Origin: Paraburkholderia polaris
GTDB lineage: Bacteria; Pseudomonadota; Gammaproteobacteria; Burkholderiales; Burkholderiaceae
Length of the DNA stretch: 64,000 bases
Assembly: GCF_012927345.1 (NCBI RefSeq)
Contig: NZ_JABBGJ010000050.1
Span: forward strand, 1 to 64,000
Reading direction: 5' to 3'
Below, one piece after another: positions 8,168-16,922 of this stretch. A model generated the notes under the pieces. That model did not search any database. It saw only the letters and a program-made list of their open reading frames with translations, and was not told the origin of the DNA. The stretch's first letter is position 1; every line of letters begins with the position of its first letter. Position numbers and translations under genes: made by a program.

Positions 8168-8725
8168 TTGAACACATCCGTCAGCGACAACCCCACGACC
8201 ATTTCTGCTCATCTGCGCCCGATCGACCGCGATGGCCTGTTGGCATTCGCGGAGAAGGGCCGCAACGACCCCGACAGACGCGGCAAGAACAACGTTCACA
8301 CCGTAATGCAAGGGCAATACCGGTCGCTGAGCTACGTCGGTGCCCACACTCCGGTCGTCGTCGACGAACCGCTTCATTTGTTCGGCGAAGACACAGCGCC
8401 GGCGCCGGGCGAAATCGCATTGTCTGGCCTTGGCGGCTGCCTGGCCGTCGGCATCACCGCGGTAGCGACTTGGAAACAGGTCAAGCTGTCGAGGCTTGAG
8501 ATCTTCCTGGAAGCCGACATCGGCAACACGGCAGCGTGGGGTGCGGGCGGCGCACAGCGGGAACCGTCGCAAATGGGCTTCCAGGACATTCGCGTCAAGG
8601 TGGTGATCGAGGGCGATGCCAGCCGTGAGGAACTGGATGAAATCGTGCGTCAGGCTAACTTCAACTCGCCGGTTGCCAACACAATGCGCAACCCGATCCC
8701 GATGAGCGTCTCACTCGCCGACTAA
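8168..8725 (+). CDS. OsmC family protein
   Basis: 185 residues, starting at TTG 8168 behind AGGAG (six-base spacing). The core SGLGGCLAVGITAVATWKQV holds the first redox Cys of OsmC/Ohr proteins; the usual second Cys is not visible in the helix that follows, so a classical peroxidase cycle is doubtful. OsmC relatives react with peroxides, persulfides or other thiol-bound species. As first gene behind the sigma54 promoter and ahead of sulfur-handling genes, a role in carrying or reducing a sulfur intermediate fits better than general oxidative stress; this is inference. Confidence 0.82.
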   Translation: MNTSVSDNPTTISAHLRPIDRDGLLAFAEKGRNDPDRRGKNNVHTVMQGQYRSLSYVGAHTPVVVDEPLHLFGEDTAPAPGEIALSGLGGCLAVGITAVATWKQVKLSRLEIFLEADIGNTAAWGAGGAQREPSQMGFQDIRVKVVIEGDASREELDEIVRQANFNSPVANTMRNPIPMSVSLAD

Positions 8726-8780
8726 ACATCCTATCGATCGTCGTCGACGATCCGGCTTCAACACCCACGGGAACTCCATC

Positions 8781-9923
8781 ATGGCAAGCGTACTGGCTGC
8801 AGACGACGTCTGCGTGGACGGCTGGATCGACGGCGAGGTCCTCGCGAATGTCATCGACATTGCAAGCGGCCCCCTGGCGGCGGCTGCAACGCGTATCGAC
8901 ACAGAAGGGTATTACCCGCTCGACATCATGTCGAAGCTCGGTGAGGCCGGCGCGCTAGGCGTGCATCTCGACCGGCACGGAGCGCGCTTCGCCCTGTCGA
9001 TCGACGCCATGCGGGAAGCCAGCCGGGCGTGCGGATCGACAGGATTCCTGATGTGGGCCCATGACGTGTGCGGCCTTTACATGGAACAGTCGGGCAACCC
9101 GGAACTCGGCGGCCACCGGCTGGACGAGCACGCGCGCGGCCGAACCTTCGGCGGCACGGCGCTCTCGAACCCAATGAAGGCGATATCCTGCATTGAGCCG
9201 ATGATGCTGCGTGCTACGCCAACGGCCGGCGGCTATCGGGTCAGCGGAACGCTGCCGTGGGTGAGCCACATCGCGCGAGGCCAGTACTGCGGCGCGATTG
9301 CGGCTGTGCTCCGCGACGACGGGTCGGTGTCGCACGAAATCATGTTCATGCTCGACTGCGACGAACGCGTCGAGCTGCGCCACTGCCCGGTGTTCTCAGG
9401 CATGGAGGGCACCAGCACATGGGGTATCCGGCTGACTGATTATTTTGTCGGCGAGGCAAGCATGATTGCTGATCCGGCGCGCCCGTTCATCGCGCGGATC
9501 AAGCCCGCTTTCATCCTGTTGCAAGTGGGCATGGCGCTCGGCGTGGCGCAAGGCAGTATCGATTCGAGTCTTGAAGTCGAGCCGATGCTTGCACACGTCA
9601 ACCGGTTCCTGCACGACCGCCCTGACGAATTGCGCGCGGAACTGGACGAAGCCCATGCGCAGGCAGCCCGGCTCGCACTCACGCCGTATGATGGCAGCAA
9701 GGATTATGTGCTCGACGTGCTGGACCTCCGGACCCGGGGCGCGGAACTCGCGCTGCGGGCGGCCCAGTCGTCACTTTTGCACCAGGGCGCACGCGGCTAC
9801 CTGATGAGCGCCGCGCCGCAACGAAGGATTCGTGAGTCGCATTTCGTGGCGATCGTCACGCCCGCGATCAAGCACTTGCGTCTGGAAATGGCGCGCTTGA
9901 GCGAAGAGGAGCTGCCGGTATGA
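8781..9923 (+). CDS. Acyl-CoA-dehydrogenase-fold flavoprotein, probable oxidoreductase or monooxygenase
   Basis: 380 residues with the fold's N-terminal helices (ASRACGSTGFLMWAHDVCGL), a middle beta-domain (GGYRVSGTLPWVSHIARGQY) and the C-terminal four-helix part. The sequence is divergent from true fatty acyl-CoA dehydrogenases and resembles the branch that includes DszC-type flavin monooxygenases; I cannot see the usual catalytic Glu. The gene ends in a 4-base overlap with the rubredoxin reductase fusion, which is a likely electron partner. Substrate unknown. In this context it could attack a sulfur- or nitrogen-containing small molecule. Confidence 0.75.
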   Translation: MASVLAADDVCVDGWIDGEVLANVIDIASGPLAAAATRIDTEGYYPLDIMSKLGEAGALGVHLDRHGARFALSIDAMREASRACGSTGFLMWAHDVCGLYMEQSGNPELGGHRLDEHARGRTFGGTALSNPMKAISCIEPMMLRATPTAGGYRVSGTLPWVSHIARGQYCGAIAAVLRDDGSVSHEIMFMLDCDERVELRHCPVFSGMEGTSTWGIRLTDYFVGEASMIADPARPFIARIKPAFILLQVGMALGVAQGSIDSSLEVEPMLAHVNRFLHDRPDELRAELDEAHAQAARLALTPYDGSKDYVLDVLDLRTRGAELALRAAQSSLLHQGARGYLMSAAPQRRIRESHFVAIVTPAIKHLRLEMARLSEEELPV

Positions 9924-11251
9924 ACGTCATTAGCCACGACTGGAAGCAATTCATTTGCCGCGCGTGCGGCGTCATCTACGACGAGGAAGCGGGCGACCCC
10001 GACAGTGGGCTCGCGCCGGGTACCCGCTTTAGCGATATCCCCGAGGACTGGGAATGTCCGCTATGCGGGGTCAGCAAGGCAGATTTTTCGTCGTACGAAC
10101 CGATGCCCGCTGTCGCGTCCGGGGGCACCTCCACGGTTGCAGCACGCGACACGGGCGTGGTGGTGGTCGGCGGAGGCACGGCCGGATGGGCGGTGGTCGA
10201 AGCCCTTCGCGCGCTCGACGCTGACGTGCCGATCACGATGGTGACCGCCTGCGATGGTGACCGGTATCGCAAGCCGGAACTGTCCGTTGCGTTGAGCCAG
10301 GGAAAACTGCCCGATGTGCTCGTCACTGAACGCGGCGAGGATGCGGCCAAGCGCCTGCGGCTGCGGTTGCTGTCGCACACCTACGCAGTCGGGCTGTCGC
10401 CGGCATTGCGCCAGTTGCGCACCACCGCCGGTACTGTGCGCTACACCCGCCTGATCCTCGCGCAGGGCGCACGCCCCGCGATGCCGGCTGCGCTGCCCCC
10501 GAGCCTTTGCTGGCGGATCAACGACCTTCGCATGTGGAGCGGCGTGCAACGCGCGCTAGCTTCCGGAGCGCAGCGGATCGCGATCGTGGGCGCAGGACTG
10601 GTCGGCTGCGAGTTGGCGGAGGATTTTGCGCGGTCCGGACATGAGGTCTGTGTGCTCGACATCAACGAACGCCCGCTGGCTTCGTTATTGCCCGAGCAGG
10701 GGTCGGAGCGCTTGCTGGCAAGCTGGGAAAATCTCGGCATTCGCTTTTTGGGCACGCGCAGCGTCGTTTCGGTGACGCTCGCCGAGCGAGGCGAGAGTGC
10801 TGAACACCTCGTCCTGACGCAACGTGGCGAACAAATGCGGGTCGACCTGGTGCTGAGCGCGACCGGTCTTGTCGCTGAGTCGAGACTCGCTACCCAGGCG
10901 GGCTTGCACTTCGAGCGCGGCATTATCGTCGATCCGAAGACGCTGCAGACGAGCGAACCGAATATCCATGCCCTGGGCGATTGCATCAATATCGCAGGCC
11001 AGCCGTGCCGCTTCATAGAACCGATCGCAGGACAGGCCGAGGCTATCGCGCACGCGGTGCTGGGGCGTGACCACCACGGATACGACCACAAACCACCGGT
11101 GTTGCGCGTCAAGACGAAGTCACTGCCTATCGTGATGCGCGGCGCACCGTCGTGCGATCTGCGCTGGGAGGTGGTTGCCGAGGACGAGCAGCAGCTATCA
11201 ATGGTCCAGACCCGCAACGGCACGCCGGTCGCGTCGCTGAACGTGGGGTAG
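9920..11251 (+). CDS. Rubredoxin fused to NAD(P)H-rubredoxin reductase
   Basis: 443 residues. Residues about 8-55 are a complete rubredoxin with both iron-binding pairs, CRACGVIYDEEAGDPDSG and CPLCGV. After a linker there is a pyridine-nucleotide-disulfide-fold flavoprotein with an FAD motif (VVVVGGGTAGWAVVEAL), an NAD motif (IAIVGAGLVGCELAEDFA) and the closing FAD motif (NIHALGDCIN). It would pass electrons from NAD(P)H through FAD to the iron site. It is translationally coupled (ATGA) to the flavoprotein upstream, which suggests that it feeds that enzyme. Confidence 0.92.
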   Translation: MNVISHDWKQFICRACGVIYDEEAGDPDSGLAPGTRFSDIPEDWECPLCGVSKADFSSYEPMPAVASGGTSTVAARDTGVVVVGGGTAGWAVVEALRALDADVPITMVTACDGDRYRKPELSVALSQGKLPDVLVTERGEDAAKRLRLRLLSHTYAVGLSPALRQLRTTAGTVRYTRLILAQGARPAMPAALPPSLCWRINDLRMWSGVQRALASGAQRIAIVGAGLVGCELAEDFARSGHEVCVLDINERPLASLLPEQGSERLLASWENLGIRFLGTRSVVSVTLAERGESAEHLVLTQRGEQMRVDLVLSATGLVAESRLATQAGLHFERGIIVDPKTLQTSEPNIHALGDCINIAGQPCRFIEPIAGQAEAIAHAVLGRDHHGYDHKPPVLRVKTKSLPIVMRGAPSCDLRWEVVAEDEQQLSMVQTRNGTPVASLNVG

Positions 11252-11340
11252 GCTAGCCTGGAATTCGCCATTTAGTCTGCATAGCTGATCAATAGAACGG
11301 GCTGCACGTCGGCCGACACCCGACACCCAAGGAAATCACA

Positions 11341-12732
11341 ATGGATCGCCAGAACCGGTACCGGCCTTTCGATAGCCGCGCGACGCTCGGTCGTTGCGCA
11401 TGCGGACAGCATGCCAGTCAATCCGAGCATGAACGGCAAGCGCATGCATCAAGCGCCACGGACGCTGCGATGATGTCTCGCGACTTCGTCGAGGCCGCTG
11501 CCGTCAGGACGCTTTTTCCGGGCGATGCCGCGCGTCGCTCGTTCATGCGTGCAGTCGGGAAAGGGGCGGCCATGACCGCCATCTACAGCGTCTTGCCGAT
11601 CGCGTCATTACAAGAGGCATTCGCTGAAGACAAGCAGGGTAACCTCGAAAAGCGGGACTTGAACATCGGCTTCCTGCCGATTACCTGCGCCACGCCGCTT
11701 ATCGCCGCAGAGCCGCTGGGTTTCTACAAGGAGCAAGGACTCAATGTGACGCTGCAGAAAGTGGGCGGCTGGGCGCTTGTGCGCGATCGCATGTTGAACC
11801 GTGAACTGGATGCGTCGCACATGCTGGCGCCCATGCCGCTCGCGATCTCGATGGGGATCGGCTCACAGCCCACTCCTACGCGCGTGGCGACGATACAGAA
11901 CGTGAATGGCCAGGCGATCGTGCTGGCGCTCAAGCACAAGGATAATCGCGATCCGCGCAACTGGAAGGGCTTCAGGTTCGCGATTCCGTTCGATTACTCG
12001 ATGCATAACTTCCTGCTGCGCTATTACCTGGCCGAGCATGGCATCGATCCGGATCGCGACGTGCAATTGCGTGTGACGCCTCCCGCCGAGATGATCGCGA
12101 ACCTGCGGGCGGGCAATATCGACGGCTTCCTTGGACCCGACCCGTTCAACCAGCGCGCGGTCTTCGACGAAGTCGGCTTCATTCATATCCTCTCCAAGGA
12201 TATCTGGGCCGGTCATCCGTGCTGTTCCTTCAGCGTGTTTGATGGGTTCATCCAGCGAAACCCGAACACGTTCGCCGCGCTCTTTAGGGCGAACCTGAAG
12301 GCGGCAGCCTACGCGCATGAAGCGTCGAACCGGCCCGCACTCGCCAGGATGATCTCCGCGCCGGCTTACCTGAACCAGCCGGAACTGGTGGTGCGCCAGG
12401 TGCTGACCGGCACATTCGCGGACGGGCTTGGGCAGGTGCAACGCGTACCGGATCGGGTCGATTTTGAGCCGCTGCCATGGTATTCGATGGCGACGTGGAT
12501 GATGACGCAGATGAAACGCTGGGGTTATCTGAAACGTGATGTCGACTACCGTTCGCTCGCTGAAAAGGTGTTCCTGCTGACCAACGCACGCCGCGCGATG
12601 CAGCAGATCGGCGAACCGGTCCCCGACGCTGCGCTCAACGGCGGCTATCGGCCAATTTCGGTGATGGGACGTACCTTCGACGCTTCCCGGCCCGACGACT
12701 ATGTCAGCAGCTTTCCCATCAAACGCACGTGA
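11341..12732 (+). CDS. ABC importer substrate-binding protein, NrtA/CynA family (TAT-exported)
   Basis: 463 residues. The N-terminal 70 residues hold CACGQHASQ and then a twin-arginine signal (ARRSFMRAVGKGA), so it is exported folded. The mature domain begins LNIGFLPITCATPLIAAEPL, typical of nitrate/bicarbonate/cyanate-type binding proteins, and continues with FRFAIPFDYSMHNFLLRYYL and FLGPDPFNQRAVF. Permease and ATPase genes follow directly and cynS follows those, which points to cyanate or a cyanate precursor as ligand rather than nitrate. Ligand choice cannot be read from sequence alone. Confidence 0.88.
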   Translation: MDRQNRYRPFDSRATLGRCACGQHASQSEHERQAHASSATDAAMMSRDFVEAAAVRTLFPGDAARRSFMRAVGKGAAMTAIYSVLPIASLQEAFAEDKQGNLEKRDLNIGFLPITCATPLIAAEPLGFYKEQGLNVTLQKVGGWALVRDRMLNRELDASHMLAPMPLAISMGIGSQPTPTRVATIQNVNGQAIVLALKHKDNRDPRNWKGFRFAIPFDYSMHNFLLRYYLAEHGIDPDRDVQLRVTPPAEMIANLRAGNIDGFLGPDPFNQRAVFDEVGFIHILSKDIWAGHPCCSFSVFDGFIQRNPNTFAALFRANLKAAAYAHEASNRPALARMISAPAYLNQPELVVRQVLTGTFADGLGQVQRVPDRVDFEPLPWYSMATWMMTQMKRWGYLKRDVDYRSLAEKVFLLTNARRAMQQIGEPVPDAALNGGYRPISVMGRTFDASRPDDYVSSFPIKRT

Positions 12733-12748
12733 GCGCAGGAGAACCGTC

Positions 12749-13657
12749 ATGAATGGACCGCGACGCATTACAGCGCGAATCTCAATCCGGCAGAAAGCGG
12801 CGCTATGCTCGATCGCGTTGCTGGCAGTGCTGCTGATCGTATGGCAGGCAGCGACCTGCACGAGTGGGCCTGACGCTTCGGTGAAGTCGCCCGGCGATGC
12901 CGAGGCGGTGGAGTACGCCATGCTCATGGGCAAGATTCCGGAGACCGGCGCGGCGTCGCAGTCATCCTCCAAGGTGACTGGATTCCCGACGCCCGCGCAG
13001 TTTGCCGCCGAAGCGTCGCGACAACTGGCGCATCCGTTTCGTGACAACGGTCCGAATGACAAGGGCTTCGCGATCCAGCTAGGCTATTCGCTCGCGCGGG
13101 TCGCGGCGGGATATGTCATAGCACTCGCCGTGGCCGTTCCGCTCGGCTTCCTGATCGGCATGTCGCGGCTTGCGTTCCTGACATTCAATCCCTTTATCCA
13201 GGTGCTGAAGCCGATTTCACCGCTCGCGTGGATGCCCATCGCGCTTTACACGATCAAAAGCTCGTCGACGTCGGCGATCTTCGTGATTTTCATCTGCTCA
13301 GTCTGGCCGATGCTGATCAACACCGTGTTCGGCGTAGCCGCCGTCCGGCGCGACTGGCTCAACGTGGCCCGCACACTTGAAGTTACGCCGCTGCGCCGCG
13401 CGCTCAGGGTGATCCTGCCCGCTGCCGCACCGACCATTGTCACGGGCATGCGTATCTCGATGGGTATTGCGTGGCTGGTCATTGTTGCTGCCGAAATGCT
13501 GGTGGGCGGGACGGGCATTGGCTATTTTCTCTGGAATGAATGGAACAACCCGTCGCTCGCGAACGTGTTGTTCTCGGTGCTGCTCATCGGTCTCGTCGGC
13601 ATGGCGCTCGACCTTCTTTTTGCCCAGCTTCAAAGGAAGGTGACCTATGTCGACTGA
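12749..13657 (+). CDS. ABC importer permease, NrtB/CynB-like
   Basis: 302 residues from ATG 12749 behind GCAGGAGAAC. One N-terminal membrane segment (ALLAVLLIVWQAAT) is followed by a periplasmic stretch and then about five more segments with the binding-protein-dependent permease signature region (RTLEVTPLRRALRVILPAAA). It overlaps the ATPase gene by 11 bases. It forms the membrane channel of the importer with 11341-12732 and 13647-14588. Confidence 0.9.
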   Translation: MNGPRRITARISIRQKAALCSIALLAVLLIVWQAATCTSGPDASVKSPGDAEAVEYAMLMGKIPETGAASQSSSKVTGFPTPAQFAAEASRQLAHPFRDNGPNDKGFAIQLGYSLARVAAGYVIALAVAVPLGFLIGMSRLAFLTFNPFIQVLKPISPLAWMPIALYTIKSSSTSAIFVIFICSVWPMLINTVFGVAAVRRDWLNVARTLEVTPLRRALRVILPAAAPTIVTGMRISMGIAWLVIVAAEMLVGGTGIGYFLWNEWNNPSLANVLFSVLLIGLVGMALDLLFAQLQRKVTYVD

Positions 13658-14588
13658 TACGTGCGTGACACAGCCTGCCAGCACGCCGGGTTTCATCAGC
13701 GTGGAAGCGCTGACCAAGCGTTATCGGCCGGACATGCCGCCCGTTTTCGAGAACGTCAGCTTCACGATCGGGCAGGGCGAATTCGTCTGCATCATAGGGC
13801 ACTCCGGGTGTGGAAAGAGCACGATCCTGAACGTACTCGCGGGCCTGGAAGAAGCCACAAGCGGACACGTCATCATGGCCAATCGCGAGATCTCGGGTCC
13901 AAGCCTCGATCGAGGCGTGGTCTTCCAGGGCCATGCGCTCATGCCATGGCTGACGGTGCAGGCCAACATCGCGTTTGCCGTACGTTCCCGGCATCCTAAA
14001 TGGACCCGCGAGCAAATTGGCGCACATATTCAGCGTTTCGTCGACATGGTAGGGCTGAACGGGTCGGAGAAAAAGAAGCCGTCTGAACTTTCCGGCGGCA
14101 TGCGCCAGCGCGTGGGTATTGCTCGCGCGTTCGTGGTCGAGCCCAAAATGCTGTTGCTCGACGAGCCTTTCGGCGCGCTTGATGCGCTTACACGCGGCGT
14201 CATTCAGGACGAGTTGCTGAAGATTGTTTCTGCGACGCGCCAGACCGTCTTCATGATTACCCATGACGTGGACGAAGCAATACTTCTGTCCAACAAGATC
14301 ATGCTGATGAGCAACGGACCGCGTGCCCGCATAGCCGAGATTGTAGTCAATACGCTGCCGGCTGATCGTCAACGCGAGACCATGCATCATGATCCACAGT
14401 ACTACCGGATCCGCAATCACCTGGTCGATTTCCTGGTCAGGCGCTCGCGGGAGACTGATCGCGATCTGGAAAGCAGCGCGACGCCACGTCTCGTTCGGCC
14501 CGGACTTGACGACGGCGAGGGCGAGGGCGACGGCGAGGGCGCCGCAGTCGTGCGCAATGCGATCCCGATCATCAAGGCAGTTGCCTGA
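13647..14588 (+). CDS. ABC importer ATPase, NrtD/CynD-like
   Basis: 313 residues with Walker A (GHSGCGKST), signature LSGGMRQRVGIARAF, Walker B (MLLLDEPFGALDA) and the switch His in MITHDVDEA. The last 50 residues extend past the usual end and include an acidic DDGEGEGDGEG stretch of unknown use, encoded by a short GAGGGCGAC-like repeat. It drives uptake for the two preceding components. Confidence 0.92.
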   Translation: MSTDTCVTQPASTPGFISVEALTKRYRPDMPPVFENVSFTIGQGEFVCIIGHSGCGKSTILNVLAGLEEATSGHVIMANREISGPSLDRGVVFQGHALMPWLTVQANIAFAVRSRHPKWTREQIGAHIQRFVDMVGLNGSEKKKPSELSGGMRQRVGIARAFVVEPKMLLLDEPFGALDALTRGVIQDELLKIVSATRQTVFMITHDVDEAILLSNKIMLMSNGPRARIAEIVVNTLPADRQRETMHHDPQYYRIRNHLVDFLVRRSRETDRDLESSATPRLVRPGLDDGEGEGDGEGAAVVRNAIPIIKAVA

Positions 14589-14627
14589 TACCTGCCTGAA
14601 ACCTATTTAACACCAACGGAGAAGACC

Positions 14628-15077
14628 ATGATTTCGAGCCGCGAACAAGTAACGCAGATGATCGTTTCCGCCAAAGTCAGCAAGGGACTCAAATGGGCTA
14701 GCATTGCCGAGGCAATCGGCCAAAGCAAGGAATGGACGACCGCCGCCTGCCTTGGACAGATGACGCTGACCAAGAGCCAGGCGGAGAAGGCGGGCGAGTT
14801 GTTCGATCTTTCGGAAGAGGCGATTGCGTGGCTGCAAATCGTGCCTTACAAAGGGTCGTTGCCAACAGCCGTGCCGACCGACCCGCTGATTTATCGCTGG
14901 TACGAGATCGTCAGCGTCTATGGAACCACCATCAAGGAACTGATCCATGAAGAGTTTGGCGACGGCATCATGAGCGCCATCGACTTCTCCATGGACATAG
15001 AGCGTGAAGCCGATCCCAAGGGGGATCGCGTCAAGGTTGTCCTGTCTGGAAAGTTCCTCCCTTACAAGAGTTATTGA
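14628..15077 (+). CDS. cynS: Cyanate hydratase (cyanase)
   Basis: 149 residues, close to the E. coli length of 156. Catalyses cyanate plus bicarbonate to ammonia and carbon dioxide. The active-site block YRWYEIVSVYGTTIKELIHE and then DGIMSAIDFSMDI contains the three catalytic residues Arg, Glu (RWYE) and Ser (IMSAID). The N-terminal half is the family's lambda-repressor-like helical domain. A good GGAGAAG site precedes ATG 14628. Lying directly after an NrtABC-type importer, it detoxifies or assimilates cyanate taken up or made by the cluster. Confidence 0.97.
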   Translation: MISSREQVTQMIVSAKVSKGLKWASIAEAIGQSKEWTTAACLGQMTLTKSQAEKAGELFDLSEEAIAWLQIVPYKGSLPTAVPTDPLIYRWYEIVSVYGTTIKELIHEEFGDGIMSAIDFSMDIEREADPKGDRVKVVLSGKFLPYKSY

Positions 15078-15133
15078 GCGTTGTCCGGCCGGCTGCGATG
15101 CGGGCGACGCCGTCCTGAATCCTGGAATCCCAT

Positions 15134-15835
15134 ATGATTTTTCGCCAGTTTTTCGATACGGTTTCGAATACCTATACGTATTTTATTGCTTCACGCGTGG
15201 GTGGCGAGGCACTCATCATCGATCCCGTCAAAGAACAACTGGCGATCTATTTGACTGCGATCGACAGCCTTGGCGTGCGGCTTGTTCATGCAATCGATAC
15301 GCATACGCACGCCGACCACGTGACTGCGCTAGGCGATCTTCGAGACGCCACGCAATGCACGACCATCATGGGCGATTTGTCAAAGGCGCTGTGCGTGTCG
15401 CGGCATGTACGCGAGGGCGAAACACTACGCATTGACGGCATCGAGCTGAAGGCGCTGTATACGCCCGGCCATACCGACGAGTCCTTTAGCTTTGTGCTTG
15501 ATCCCATACGACCCAAGGCCGTCTTTACAGGCGACGTGCTGCTCATACGCGGCACCGGGCGCACCGATTTCCAGGGCGGCGATGCACAGCGCTCCTGGGA
15601 ATCGATCGTCAACAAGCTCTTCACGTTACCTGATGACACGACGTTGTATCCGGGACATGACTACAAGGGCCGTACGTCGTCAAGCATTGGCGACGAAAAG
15701 CGCCTAAATCCACGCCTTGCCGGGAAGAGCCGGGCAGAGTACGTCGAGATCATGAACAATTTGAACCTGCCCAATCCCAGGATGATGGATGTTGCCATTC
15801 CCGCGAACCTTTCTTGTGGGCAAGTCCCGGTCTAG
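15134..15835 (+). CDS. Persulfide dioxygenase-like MBL-fold protein (ETHE1/Blh type)
   Basis: 233 residues. It begins MIFRQFFDTVSNTYTYFIAS, typical of the ETHE1-like group, and has the metal motif THTHADH, the second-shell ALYTPGHTDES and GDVLLIRGTGRTDFQGGD, the GRTDFQ signature of persulfide dioxygenases. The enzyme would oxidise glutathione persulfide to sulfite with one iron. Next to cynS it accounts for the sulfur half of a substrate that yields both cyanate and sulfane sulfur. Confidence 0.88.
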   Translation: MIFRQFFDTVSNTYTYFIASRVGGEALIIDPVKEQLAIYLTAIDSLGVRLVHAIDTHTHADHVTALGDLRDATQCTTIMGDLSKALCVSRHVREGETLRIDGIELKALYTPGHTDESFSFVLDPIRPKAVFTGDVLLIRGTGRTDFQGGDAQRSWESIVNKLFTLPDDTTLYPGHDYKGRTSSSIGDEKRLNPRLAGKSRAEYVEIMNNLNLPNPRMMDVAIPANLSCGQVPV

Positions 15836-15999
15836 CCGCACCTGTGCAAGTCGGCATGCGCGTTTTTTCTCCTCTGACACCACTAACCTGAGACGATCGA
15901 GCATGTCGATGAGTCTCTGGAGGATAGGTGTATGCGATCGCAGGCCATAGACTGCTGGCACTTTCGCGCCCGCGAACAGACACATGGAGCGGAATTCGC

Positions 16000-16809
16000 A
16001 TGCGTATTGGACCTTTTAGTTTTGCCTGGCTACCGCTGGTTCTTTTTCTTAGCATCGCCGTTGCATTTGTGCTCGGGCGAAAGGTTGCACGGCGCGATCC
16101 GGATATCGACAAGGCGCTTCTCTGGACGCTCGCTGCAGGATTCGGCGTTGCACGGGTGTGGTTTGTGTTGCGCTACCTTCCCGCATACAAAGGGCACGTC
16201 ATCTCGGTACTGGACATTCGGGATCTTGGCTTCGACGCATTTCCTGGGCTTATTGCGGGCGCATGCGTGGCGTTATGGTTCGTCTTGCACGTCAAGGGAA
16301 TTCGCCGGGCGATGGTCGTGGCGCTTGTGTCTGGCGCCGTTGCATGGAGCGCTGCGAGCGCCGCGGTGGCTTCACGCGGAGGACCAGACCTGATGCCCGC
16401 GATCTCGCTCGCCGACATGAGCGGCCGGCTCCAGCCGCTCAAATCAGCGGATGGCGAACCGACCGTCATCAATCTGTGGGCGACATGGTGCCCACCTTGC
16501 CAGGCGGAAATGCCGGTCCTCGCTGCTGCCCAGGCCGACAATCCGCACCTTCATCTGATCTTCGTGAATCAAGGGGAAACGCAAGCGAGCATTGAGGGTT
16601 ATCTGGCTTCGCATGGGTTGCAGATCAAGAATGTCCTGCTTGATTCGCGACTTGATCTGGCGAAGGCGGTTGACGCGGCCGGCTACCCGACAACGCTTTT
16701 TTATGACGGTCATGGCCGATTGGTGGCAACGCACTTGGGGCCGTTCTCCAAGGCAACGTTTCAGCAGGCGCTTGAAAACTTCTATCAGCAAGCGTCTGCC
16801 GCTCCTTGA
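16000..16809 (+). CDS. Membrane-anchored TlpA-like thioredoxin
   Basis: 269 residues from ATG 16000 behind GGAGCGG. Residues 1-125 form four membrane segments with the arrangement of the N-terminal part of Lgt-like proteins (FSFAWLPLVLFLSIAVAFVL; LRYLPAYKGHVISVLDIRDL). Residues about 130-269 are a TlpA/ResA thioredoxin domain with the active site WATWCPPCQAEMP. It would reduce disulfides or persulfides outside the cytoplasm. It is the last gene of the sulfur/cyanate cluster, and the combination of the two domains is not usual. Confidence 0.85.
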   Translation: MRIGPFSFAWLPLVLFLSIAVAFVLGRKVARRDPDIDKALLWTLAAGFGVARVWFVLRYLPAYKGHVISVLDIRDLGFDAFPGLIAGACVALWFVLHVKGIRRAMVVALVSGAVAWSAASAAVASRGGPDLMPAISLADMSGRLQPLKSADGEPTVINLWATWCPPCQAEMPVLAAAQADNPHLHLIFVNQGETQASIEGYLASHGLQIKNVLLDSRLDLAKAVDAAGYPTTLFYDGHGRLVATHLGPFSKATFQQALENFYQQASAAP

Positions 16810-16922
16810 TCCGATTCTGCGGATTCCGGTGACGACGATTATCGGTTTCGCGTGTGTCTACGGCCGGAAGGAGGGAACATCGCGCCCAATATGAGTCAGA
16901 TTAAAATTCTGGAACGCGCTTT

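Noticed and set aside
11863..13062. Minus-strand frame of 399 codons across the importer genes
   Set aside because: Runs across two plus-strand genes with clear TAT, binding-protein and permease features; shadow.
11341..14588. Assignment of the ABC importer to sulfonate or nitrate uptake
   Set aside because: The family fits, but cynS follows directly and there is no nitrate reductase or sulfonatase nearby; cyanate or a precursor is preferred.
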